The notes under the pieces were generated by a model that saw nothing but the letters and a program-made list of their open reading frames with translations, was not told where the DNA came from and did not search any database. A DNA stretch of 7,761 nt from NCBI GenBank assembly GCA_021839785.1, contig JAKCAB010000888.1, forward strand, positions 1 through 7,761, written 5' to 3'. The DNA is from a bacterium. GTDB taxonomy: Bacteria; Verrucomicrobiota; Verrucomicrobiae; Limisphaerales; J093. The position numbers and the translations under genes are program-made. Position 1 is the stretch's first letter. Every line of letters starts with the position of its first letter. Shown piece by piece: positions 1 through 6,283 of the stretch.

Positions 1-1
1 C

Positions 2-1060
2 GCCGCCGACCAGCCGCCCACCTTGCCCCTCGGCGCAATCGCGCCGGACTTCAAGCTGCCGGGTGTGGACGGGCGGGAGCACACCCTCCAGGATTTCGCG
101 TCCGCGAAGGCGCTGGTGGTGGTGTTCACCTGCAACCACTGCCCGACCGCCCAGTATTACGAGGACCGCCTCAAAAAGCTCGTCGCCGATTACCAACCAA
201 AAGGCGTGGCCGTGGTTGCGATCATGCCGAACGACCCGCAGTCCGTCCGGCTCGATGAACTCGGCTGGACCGACCTCAGCGACACGTTCGCGGAAATGAA
301 GCTGCGCGCCCACGACCGCGGCTTCAACTTTCCGTACCTGTACGACGGCGACACGGAGACGGTCTCCCGGGCGTACGGGCCGGTGGCCACGCCGCACGTT
401 TTTCTGTTCGACGCCGGCCGCAAGCTGCGTTACGTGGGCGCCATCGACGATTCGGAGCGTGTCCAGCATGTCCAGGTCCATTACCTCCGCGACGCGCTCG
501 ACGCGGTGCTGGCCGGGAAAGAACCGCCAGTGACGAAGACCAAGGTCGTCGGCTGCTCGGTCAAGTGGGCCGGCAAAGCCGACTCGGTGAAGGCGTACAT
601 GGAGAAGCTCGCCGCGGAGCCGGTGGCTCTGGAAAAGGCGGATGCAGCCGCGCTGGCGGCTTTGCGCAAAAACGATTCCGGCAAGTTCCGCCTCGTCAAC
701 TTCTGGGCCACCTGGTGCGCGCCGTGCGTCGCGGAGTTCTCCGAATTCGTCACGATCAACCGCATGTACCGCCACCGCGACTTCGAGTTGGTGACGGTCT
801 CCGTGAATCGCCCCGACGAAGAGGCCGCCGTCCTGGTGTTCCTGAAGAAACAACAAGCCTCGAATCGGAACCTGATCTTCGCCGCGACTGACCGGGAAAA
901 GTTGATGAACGCCTTCGACCCCGACTGGCCGGGGCCGGTGCCGTTCACCGTGCTCATTTCGCCGGCGGGGAAGATCCTGTATCGCGAGCTGGGCAGCATC
1001 GATGCGCTGGCGGTGCGCCGGGCCATCGTCCGGGAAATGAACGCCGTGAAGCCCTGGTGA
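2..1060 (+). CDS. Double thioredoxin-fold protein: peroxiredoxin-like domain fused to TlpA-like domain (5' partial)
   Basis: This is probably an exported thiol-disulfide redox protein. Numbering here counts from the TTG at 23. Domain 1 (about 1-185) resembles the PRX-like 1 group of AhpC/TSA proteins. It has the APDFKLPGVDG opening, a CNHC redox motif (C37, C40), a TPHVFLF cis-proline segment (P124) and the GCSVKW ending (C178). Domain 2 (about 215-345) is TlpA/thioredoxin-like, with FWATWCAPC (C232, C235) and a VPFTVLI cis-proline region (P307). The frame stays open from 23 back to position 2 (codons A-A-D-Q-P-P-T), and AhpC/TSA homology begins almost at once, so the TTG is not a convincing start. 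The true start, probably with a signal peptide, should lie off the window. The stop is TGA at 1058. The two redox motifs could pass electrons between domains, but that is inference. The domain calls are firm; the substrate is unknown. Confidence 0.85.
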   Translation, partial: AADQPPTLPLGAIAPDFKLPGVDGREHTLQDFASAKALVVVFTCNHCPTAQYYEDRLKKLVADYQPKGVAVVAIMPNDPQSVRLDELGWTDLSDTFAEMKLRAHDRGFNFPYLYDGDTETVSRAYGPVATPHVFLFDAGRKLRYVGAIDDSERVQHVQVHYLRDALDAVLAGKEPPVTKTKVVGCSVKWAGKADSVKAYMEKLAAEPVALEKADAAALAALRKNDSGKFRLVNFWATWCAPCVAEFSEFVTINRMYRHRDFELVTVSVNRPDEEAAVLVFLKKQQASNRNLIFAATDREKLMNAFDPDWPGPVPFTVLISPAGKILYRELGSIDALAVRRAIVREMNAVKPW

Positions 1061-1127
1061 GTGGCGCGTGGGTCCGAATTGCCCGCGCGCGAGCCCTCCG
1101 TTGGCAGAGCGAAGTCCGCATTTGTGA

Positions 1128-1155
1128 TTGGCATCCGCGCCTGCGTCCGTATTTT
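1128..1155 (+). promoter_or_regulatory. Candidate sigma-70-type promoter for the deoxyhypusine-synthase-like gene
   Basis: TTGGCA at 1128-1133 (five of six matches to TTGACA) is followed by a 16-bp spacer and TATTTT at 1150-1155 (four of six matches to TATAAT). Transcription would begin near 1162 and leave a leader of about 19 nt before the ATG at 1181. It is the most AT-rich stretch in an otherwise GC-rich gap. No strong Shine-Dalgarno sequence is visible before that ATG. This is pattern matching only. Confidence 0.4.
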
Positions 1156-1180
1156 CCACCGGCAACGAAACTAGTCGATT

Positions 1181-2401
1181 ATGGGAACCCGATCACATAC
1201 GCGGACCGCAACCGCCCGTTACCGCAAAGACCTCACCGAGACGCCGGACTGGCTGGTCGAAAAGCAATGCCCGCACAAGAAGCAGTACATGTCGGGCAAG
1301 CGCATCCAGCCGAAAAACCTGACCGGCAAGGAAAGCGTCGAGAAACTCGTCGATGAAACTTTCCTCGCCTACAACTCGGCGCGGCTCAAGGAGGGTTGCC
1401 AGCTTTTCGCGGACCGGATGCTCGCGCCGGACGTGACCATCGGCATGAGCATTTCGGGCGCGCTCACGCCGGCCGGGCTGGGCTGCTCGTGCATCATCCC
1501 GCTGATCAAGGCCGGGTTCGTGGACTGGATCGTCTCCACCGGCGCGAACCTTTACCATGACCTGCACTTCGCGCTGAACTACCCGGTCCACGTCGGCAGC
1601 TTCAAGTTCGACGACTGCGACCTGCGCGAGAACGACCTCGTCCGCATCTACGACGTGTTGATCCCGTACTCGGACGGCTTGATGGCGACCGACGAGATCC
1701 TGCGCTCGATCCTCATCCAGCCGGAGTTTCAAAAGGAAATGGGCTCCGCCGAGCTGCATTATCTGATCGGCAAGTACGCCGCCGAGTGGGAGCGCAAGAA
1801 CAAACTCAAGGACGTGTCCGTCATGGCTGCAGCCTATCGTGCCGGGGTACCGTGCTACACCAGCTCGCCGGGCGATTCGACCATCGGCATGAACGTGGCG
1901 GGGGTCGAGTTGCGCGGCAACAAACTGCGCGTCAACCCCAGCATCGACGTGAACGAAACCACGGCCTATGTGCTCGCGGCCAAGCGCGCTGGCGGCCGGA
2001 GCGGCGTGGTGCTTTGGGGCGGCGGCAGCCCGAAGAATTTCATGCTCCAGACCGAACCGCAAATCCAGGAGGTGCTCCGGATCAAGGAATTCGGCCAGGA
2101 CTTCTTCCTGCAAGTCACGGACGCCCGGCCCGACACCGGGGGTCTTTCCGGCGCGACGCCGAGCGAGGCGGTGAGCTGGGGCAAGGTGGACCCGACCAAG
2201 CTGCCCGACGCGGTGGTTTGCTACACCGACACCACGATCGCCATGCCGATCCTCACCCACTACGCGCTGGCCAAGCACAAGCCGCGCAAGCTCAAACGCC
2301 TCTTCGACCAGCGCGACAAGATGATGCGGGCGCTGACGAAGGAATACTTCGAACACAACCCGGTGAAGATGATCGATGGCAGCGAGCCGGTGTTCGGCTG
2401 A
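1181..2401 (+). CDS. Deoxyhypusine-synthase-family protein (possible homospermidine-type aminobutyltransferase)
   Basis: This protein is 406 aa. The family uses NAD to cleave spermidine and moves the aminobutyl group, through a lysine imine, onto an acceptor: eIF5A lysine in eukaryotes and archaea. Bacteria lack eIF5A, and bacterial members are usually annotated as homospermidine biosynthesis proteins. Visible family features are ALTPAGLG (94-101), STGANLYHDLH (119-129), GDSTIG (231-236), a GGGSPK loop (280-285, K285) and SEAVSWGK (328-335). W333 and catalytic K335 align with human DHPS W327 and K329. The equivalents of human H288, D243 and D316 appear to be N286, M237 and L322, so the polyamine pocket differs. 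The ATG at 1181 is the first start after an in-frame TAG at 1172. The gene stands alone, with a candidate promoter before it and a strong terminator after it. The family is near certain; the substrate is open. Confidence 0.92.
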   Translation: MGTRSHTRTATARYRKDLTETPDWLVEKQCPHKKQYMSGKRIQPKNLTGKESVEKLVDETFLAYNSARLKEGCQLFADRMLAPDVTIGMSISGALTPAGLGCSCIIPLIKAGFVDWIVSTGANLYHDLHFALNYPVHVGSFKFDDCDLRENDLVRIYDVLIPYSDGLMATDEILRSILIQPEFQKEMGSAELHYLIGKYAAEWERKNKLKDVSVMAAAYRAGVPCYTSSPGDSTIGMNVAGVELRGNKLRVNPSIDVNETTAYVLAAKRAGGRSGVVLWGGGSPKNFMLQTEPQIQEVLRIKEFGQDFFLQVTDARPDTGGLSGATPSEAVSWGKVDPTKLPDAVVCYTDTTIAMPILTHYALAKHKPRKLKRLFDQRDKMMRALTKEYFEHNPVKMIDGSEPVFG

Positions 2402-2424
2402 GCGGCGCGCGCCTCTTCTCGCCT

Positions 2425-2469
2425 CAGGCGTGGCCCGCGAACTCCGCTGGCCACGCCTGTTGGTTTTTT
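2425..2469 (+). terminator. Intrinsic terminator after the deoxyhypusine-synthase-like gene
   Basis: The arms CAGGCGTGGCC (2425-2435) and GGCCACGCCTG (2449-2459) form a perfect 11-bp stem around a 13-nt loop. The stem is followed by TTGGTTTTTT (2460-2469). It starts 23 bp after the TGA at 2399-2401. A strong GC stem plus a T-run is the standard Rho-independent design, and the T-run sits on the + strand side, which sets the orientation. Confidence 0.9.
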
Positions 2470-2546
2470 GGGGGTAACGAGTTTGAGAAACGCGATCGAG
2501 CCAACGGCGAGCTCCGGCCGCTACCAAGTCGCCGCTGAGCCGACAC

Positions 2547-2574
2547 TTGCAAAGGCCCGCGCAAGGTCGATAGT
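2547..2574 (+). promoter_or_regulatory. Weak candidate promoter for the secreted GVS-repeat protein
   Basis: TTGCAA at 2547-2552 and GATAGT at 2569-2574 each match four of six sigma-70 consensus bases and are 16 bp apart. The -10-like element ends 36 bp before the ATG at 2611. The gene needs its own promoter because a terminator lies upstream, but this match is weak. Confidence 0.25.
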
Positions 2575-2610
2575 AGGCCAAATCAAAAGCATCACAGCGC
2601 TGGCCGGTTC

Positions 2611-3396
2611 ATGAAAAGGCTTCACCAAAACGAGAAGGCGCGGGGACTGCGAGGAGTGCGGTTGATTGTGGCGGTTTCGGCCATTGCGGGCGTCGTGGTT
2701 GCGACCGGCCTGGCCCAGGAGGCGAACACTCCCGCCGCACCGATCCAAGCCTCACCTGCGAACGGCAGCCAGGTTACGCTGGCCGCAACCTCTGCGAACG
2801 AGGTTGCGCCGGTAGTTGAACTGACGCGCGCTTCGTTGGACAGGCATTCCCCGAGCATCGATGCGATCCTCCAGATGATGGACGGCGGCGTCTCGACCAA
2901 TGTCATCAAGACCTACGTCGAGAGTTCGCTAATCCCCTTCGATCCCACGCCCGCGGACCTGCTCGCCTTGAAAAAGCACGGCGTCAGCGACGAAATCGCC
3001 ACGGCCATCATCCAGCGCGGCGCCCAAATCCGGGATCAGCTCCGCCAAGCCCGCGCGGTCGCGCCAGCCGCAAACCCGGCGCCGGCGCCGGCAAACACTG
3101 GCTACGCTGGCTTCGACCCTGAAGGCTACGATTTCTGGTGGTACCATTATGCCTACCCGCGGACGCTGGCCTCGATCGACCAGCGGATGGCCGCGTTCTC
3201 CTCGCCTTACGCGTACTGGGATTACCATCCCTTCGCGCTTCGGCCCTCCTTTGCGCTGGCCTATTCCTACCCACCCACGCTGAGCTTCGGCTTCGGCGGC
3301 GGTGGCCCGACGCCTCACGCCTGGCGCGAACCGCGCGGCGGCAATGGGCCCAACCCCGGCCACGCCGTTCTTCGCCCTCCTCGCTCGGCCAGGTGA
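2611..3396 (+). CDS. Secreted protein of unknown function with paired GVS helical repeats and an aromatic C-terminal region
   Basis: This 261-aa protein begins with a positively charged segment (1-17) and a hydrophobic stretch (about 18-33), ending near GLA-QEA (33-38). It reads as a signal peptide, so the product is probably exported. An Ala/Pro/Ser-rich linker leads to two helix-GVS-helix units: IDAILQMMDGGVSTNVIKTY (83-102) and ADLLALKKHGVSDEIATAII (115-134). Similar paired units recur in uncharacterised proteins of Verrucomicrobiota and relatives, as far as I recall. After another Ala/Pro-rich linker (149-162), residues 165-229 hold 20 aromatic residues, including DFWWYHYAY. The end is Gly/Pro/Arg-rich with a GFGGGG run (227-232). 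No catalytic motif is visible. It may be a cell-envelope or surface protein, but no function can be assigned. No good ribosome-binding site precedes the ATG. Confidence 0.75.
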   Translation: MKRLHQNEKARGLRGVRLIVAVSAIAGVVVATGLAQEANTPAAPIQASPANGSQVTLAATSANEVAPVVELTRASLDRHSPSIDAILQMMDGGVSTNVIKTYVESSLIPFDPTPADLLALKKHGVSDEIATAIIQRGAQIRDQLRQARAVAPAANPAPAPANTGYAGFDPEGYDFWWYHYAYPRTLASIDQRMAAFSSPYAYWDYHPFALRPSFALAYSYPPTLSFGFGGGGPTPHAWREPRGGNGPNPGHAVLRPPRSAR

Positions 3397-3563
3397 AGGC
3401 CTGACCGCGCCAGGCGCCCAGCTTGGCCTCGAGATGCCGGGTTGGCACCTTGACGGAGGCTCCGTTTCCGCGCCACCGTTTCGCAACGCCTGCGGCCGGC
3501 AAATCGGACTCGCCCCACGCGGGCGCGGGGCCCACACTTCTTGGGAACGACCGACGCCACCCG

Positions 3564-4316
3564 GTGAAAACTACGTCCCGCCTCGATCAGGAATTGGTCA
3601 CCCGTGGCCTGTGCGGCAGTCGCGAAAAGGCCCGCCGGGCGGTGCTCGCCGGTCAGGTGCTGGTCAACGACCAGGTCGCCCGCAAACCCAGCGACCCCGT
3701 CAAGCCCGCCGACGATTTGCGACTGGCGGCCGTGGAGAAATATGTCAGCCGCGGCGGTCACAAGCTTGAACACGCGCTGTCGCACTTCGGTCTCGATGTG
3801 ACTGGGCGCGTGGCGGTGGACTTGGGCGCGTCCACCGGCGGGTTCACCGATTGCCTGCTCCAACACGGCGCGGCACGCGTCTATGCCGTCGATGTCGGCC
3901 AGGGCCAGCTCGCGTGGAAGCTCCGCCAGGATCCGCGGGTGGTGGTGATGGAGCGCACCAACGCCCGCCACCTGACGCCGGCCCATTTTCCGGCTCCGTT
4001 CACGCCCGCGGACCTGGTCACCGTGGATTGTTCTTTCATCTCGCTGCGGCAAGTGCTGCCGGCGGTGATTGCCTTGCTCGCCGTTTCCGGTAAGGTCGTC
4101 GCGCTGATCAAACCCCAGTTCGAGGCCGGTAAAGCCGAGGCCGACCGCGGAGCCGGCGTCATTACCGACCCTGCCGTGCACCGCCGGGTGCTCACCGAAC
4201 TGGAGGCCTTCGTGGCTGCGTTGCCGGGGTTGCGCTGGCTGGGGGTGACCGAATCGCCCTTGCTGGGACCCGCGGGCAACAAGGAATTCCTGGCGCTGCT
4301 TGAAAAAGTTGACTGA
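3564..4316 (+). CDS. tlyA: TlyA-family rRNA 2'-O-methyltransferase (S4 + FtsJ-like)
   Basis: TlyA uses S-adenosylmethionine to methylate ribose 2'-OH groups in rRNA. In mycobacteria the targets are 16S C1409 and 23S C1920, which affects capreomycin sensitivity. This 250-aa protein has an N-terminal S4 RNA-binding domain (about 6-58, beginning RLDQELVTRGL) and a KYVSRGGHKL linker (59-68). The SAM-binding loop is DLGASTGGFTD (86-96), and D110 in AVDVGQGQL is probably the ribose-binding acid. The presumed FtsJ-type catalytic set is K67, D155 (VDCSFISL), K183 (IKPQFEAGK) and E241 (GNKEF). The frame is open further upstream to a TTG at 3423, but that stretch shows no homology. The GTG at 3564 places the S4 domain five residues from the start, as in known TlyA. 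No clear ribosome-binding site is seen. Its 3' end overlaps nadK by 17 bp. Confidence 0.93.
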   Translation: MKTTSRLDQELVTRGLCGSREKARRAVLAGQVLVNDQVARKPSDPVKPADDLRLAAVEKYVSRGGHKLEHALSHFGLDVTGRVAVDLGASTGGFTDCLLQHGAARVYAVDVGQGQLAWKLRQDPRVVVMERTNARHLTPAHFPAPFTPADLVTVDCSFISLRQVLPAVIALLAVSGKVVALIKPQFEAGKAEADRGAGVITDPAVHRRVLTELEAFVAALPGLRWLGVTESPLLGPAGNKEFLALLEKVD

Positions 4317-5184
4317 TCCGATCCGCCGCGTGGGCCTGGTGGCCAACCCGGACAAACCCGCCGCCCGCGCACTCGCCCGCCGCGCGCTGGCTTTGTTGGC
4401 CGGGCGCGGTTGCGAAGTCCTCGCGGACGCGGCCACCGCCGCTTGTGCCCGGCTCAAACTGGCGACGTGCGCCACGGACGCGGAACTCGCGAGCCGGGTG
4501 GATTTGCTGCTGGTGCTCGGCGGCGACGGCACGATGCTCCGCGTGGCCCGCGACAGCGCGGGCAGCAACACGCCGATCCTGGGCGTGAACCTGGGCACGC
4601 TGGGCTTTCTCACCGCCAGTTCCGCCCGCGGCCTCGAAGCCACCCTCGCTCAAGTCTGGGCCGGGAAGTGCAGCGTGGAGTCGCGTTCGTTGATCGAAGC
4701 CGATGGCTCGCTGGCGCAAGGTTCCGTGGTGGAGCTGGCCTTGAACGATTTCGTCGTGAGCCGCGGCTCGGTCCCGCGACTCATCGAACTCGAGGTCAAG
4801 GTCAACGGCGAGGTGCTGACCAGCTACCGCGGCGACGGCTTGATCGTGAGTTCGCCGACGGGCTCGACCGCGTATTCGCTCGCGGCTGGAGGCGCCGTGG
4901 TCAGTCCGCAAGCCGAGGTGTTCGCGCTGACGCCGATTTGCCCACACACGCTCTCGAACCGGTCGGTGATCGTCCGCCTGGACGCGACCCTGGAAGTGCG
5001 CCTGCTCAGCCAACGCGTCGAGACCTTCCTCGCCGCCGATGGCTTGATGCGCGCCCGGCTCGAGGCGGGCGAGGCGTTGACCATCCGCCGCAGCCGGCAT
5101 TGCGCGCACCTGGTCCGCGCGTCCGGCGATTCGTTCTTCCAAACGCTGCGTCAAAAGATGAACTGGAGTGGCTCGACCGTGTGA
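4300..5184 (+). CDS. nadK: NAD kinase
   Basis: This is a cytoplasmic enzyme that phosphorylates NAD to NADP, using ATP or polyphosphate. At 294 aa it has the usual family length. Visible motifs are LGGDGTML (73-80, catalytic D76), NLGTLGFLT (97-105), the conserved ND pair (N149, D150), the YRGDGLIVSSPTGSTAYS block (176-193) and PICPHTLSNR (212-221). The C-terminus FFQTLRQKMNW (279-289) is typical. The start is TTG at 4300, inside the end of tlyA, with AAGGAA at 4281-4286 as a loose ribosome-binding site. A TTG at 4309 is an alternative and would shorten the protein by three residues. The overlap with tlyA suggests translational coupling. A tlyA-nadK order is common in bacteria, often followed by recN. 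Here a LacI-family regulator follows instead. Confidence 0.95.
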   Translation: MKKLTDPIRRVGLVANPDKPAARALARRALALLAGRGCEVLADAATAACARLKLATCATDAELASRVDLLLVLGGDGTMLRVARDSAGSNTPILGVNLGTLGFLTASSARGLEATLAQVWAGKCSVESRSLIEADGSLAQGSVVELALNDFVVSRGSVPRLIELEVKVNGEVLTSYRGDGLIVSSPTGSTAYSLAAGGAVVSPQAEVFALTPICPHTLSNRSVIVRLDATLEVRLLSQRVETFLAADGLMRARLEAGEALTIRRSRHCAHLVRASGDSFFQTLRQKMNWSGSTV

Positions 5185-5213
5185 GCCCGGATCGGGCGCC
5201 ACGCTTCACGCGC

Positions 5214-5219
5214 AAGGGA
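5214..5219 (+). promoter_or_regulatory. Ribosome-binding site setting the start of the LacI-family gene
   Basis: AAGGGA lies 8 nt before the ATG at 5228. It is the best Shine-Dalgarno match in the window. It supports this ATG over the in-frame GTG at 5168, which lies inside nadK and would add 20 residues without homology. Confidence 0.7.
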
Positions 5220-5227
5220 TTCACCAC

Positions 5228-6283
5228 ATGGTTCGACTCAAAGACATCGCCGCCCGTGCCGGTCTGACCGTCATGACCGTTTCGCGCGCGCTGCGCGGGA
5301 CTTCGGAAGTTTCGGCCGCCACGCGCGAACGCATTCGCGCCCTGGCTGCCGAAATGGGCTACGTGCCGGACATCTCGGCGCGCGGCTTGCGCACGCGCAA
5401 CACCGGCTTGCTGGGCGTGGTGATCCCGACGGTCATCGATCCGATCCACGCGCGGATGTTGCTGGCGCTCGAGGAGCAGGCGCGCGCCGGCGGCTACGAC
5501 CTCCTGCTGGCGCACACGCTGCAGCAGCCGGAGATCGAGGAAGCCTGCATCCGCCGCCTGCTCGGCCGGCGCATCGAAGGGTTGTTCTTGCTGCCGGTTT
5601 ATCGTCTGGCTCCCGAAGCGCCCATCTATCGCGAGTTAAGACAGCGCGGCACGAAAGTGGTTCTGGTCGGCCACCCCGCCCCGTTCTGCCAGGACTTTCC
5701 GAGCGTGGCGGTCGAAGACCTGCTCGCCAGCGCAGCGGTCACGCGGCACCTGCTCGCGCTGGGTCACCGTCGTATCGCTTTCCTGGCCGGGTCGCCAACC
5801 TCGCCCGCCGCGCGCGAGCGGCTGGAAGGTTACCGTCGGGCCTTGCGCGAAGCCGGTATGGTGGCCGACGACCGGCTGGTGTTCAACGCCGGCACCGAGA
5901 TCGAGGATGGCGCGCATGCGGCTTTGCGCATGATCGACGAGGGCGTGCGCCCCACCGCGATCCAGGCCGTCAACGACCTGGTGGCGATCGGCGCGGCGAA
6001 CGTCCTGCTCAGCCAGGGCCTTCGCATCCCGGCCGACATTTCCATTGCCGGCTTTGGAAACATCCTCACGAGCGAATATTTCCGCGTTCCGCTGACGACG
6101 GTTCGCCAACCCAAGTACCGGCTCGGTCTGGCGGCCATGGAACTTATGCAGGCCTTGCTGCGGGGCGAAAAGGGGGAAAGCCGAAGGTTGCCAGCCGAAC
6201 TGGCGATCCGCGAAAGCACCGCGCCGCCGCCGGCACTGCCACCGGTCGGCGGCGGCGAAGCCGGGTCCGCCGCTCACTCGTAA
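5228..6283 (+). CDS. LacI-family transcriptional regulator
   Basis: This 351-aa DNA-binding regulator probably senses a sugar or similar small ligand. The N-terminal helix-turn-helix (about 4-23) reads LKDIAARAGLTVMTVSRAL. V15, M16 and R20 occupy the positions that set operator specificity in LacI (Y17, Q18, R22). The hinge follows at about 48-56 (SARGLRTR, minor-groove leucine L54). Residues 60 to about 330 form the periplasmic-binding-protein-like core, with LGVVIPTVIDP (62-72), LLALGHRRIAFLAG (175-188), AVNDLVAIGAANVL (247-260), ISIAGFGN (271-278) and LTTVRQP (289-295). GFGN replaces the common GFDD. The last 20 residues (APPPALPPVGGG onward) extend past the normal family end and overlap the convergent cytochrome gene. 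It lies 43 bp after nadK and may be co-transcribed. The ligand and target operon are unknown; no obvious sugar genes lie nearby. Confidence 0.92.
   Translation: MVRLKDIAARAGLTVMTVSRALRGTSEVSAATRERIRALAAEMGYVPDISARGLRTRNTGLLGVVIPTVIDPIHARMLLALEEQARAGGYDLLLAHTLQQPEIEEACIRRLLGRRIEGLFLLPVYRLAPEAPIYRELRQRGTKVVLVGHPAPFCQDFPSVAVEDLLASAAVTRHLLALGHRRIAFLAGSPTSPAARERLEGYRRALREAGMVADDRLVFNAGTEIEDGAHAALRMIDEGVRPTAIQAVNDLVAIGAANVLLSQGLRIPADISIAGFGNILTSEYFRVPLTTVRQPKYRLGLAAMELMQALLRGEKGESRRLPAELAIRESTAPPPALPPVGGGEAGSAAHS
6222..6254 (-). terminator. GC-rich hairpin, possible 3'-end structure for the cytochrome c transcript
   Basis: Positions 6222-6233 pair with 6242-6254 as a 12-bp stem of only G-C pairs. 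There is one bulged T at 6246 and an 8-nt loop (6234-6241). It lies inside the LacI-family coding end and 19 nt downstream of the cytochrome stop on the minus strand. No real T-run follows on either strand, so it is at best a weak or Rho-assisted terminator or a 3' stabiliser. It may instead just reflect GC-rich Pro/Gly codons. Confidence 0.25.

Noticed and set aside
1193..2581. 462-codon open frame on the minus strand
   Set aside because: It is antisense to the deoxyhypusine-synthase-like gene. Its Arg/Ala/His/Val-rich composition is that of a GC-rich shadow frame, and no motif is visible.
3399..3415. GCCTG/CAGGC hairpin just after the secreted-protein gene
   Set aside because: The stem is only 5 bp and has no T-run, so it is too weak to call a terminator.
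3450..3478. TTGACG as a -35 box for tlyA
   Set aside because: There is no acceptable -10 element at the right distance; the sequence there is nearly all G and C.
3423..3563. Upstream TTG start that would add 47 residues to TlyA
   Set aside because: The added stretch has no family homology. The GTG at 3564 puts the S4 domain where known TlyA proteins have it.
3315..4643. 442-codon open frame on the minus strand
   Set aside because: It is antisense across tlyA and the start of nadK, both of which have full sets of family motifs. It has low-complexity shadow composition.
4192..5202. 336-codon open frame on the minus strand
   Set aside because: It is antisense to nadK and has no recognisable domain.
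5168..5227. Upstream GTG start for the LacI-family gene
   Set aside because: It lies inside nadK and adds 20 residues before the usual MVRLKDIAA opening. The ATG at 5228 has a good ribosome-binding site.
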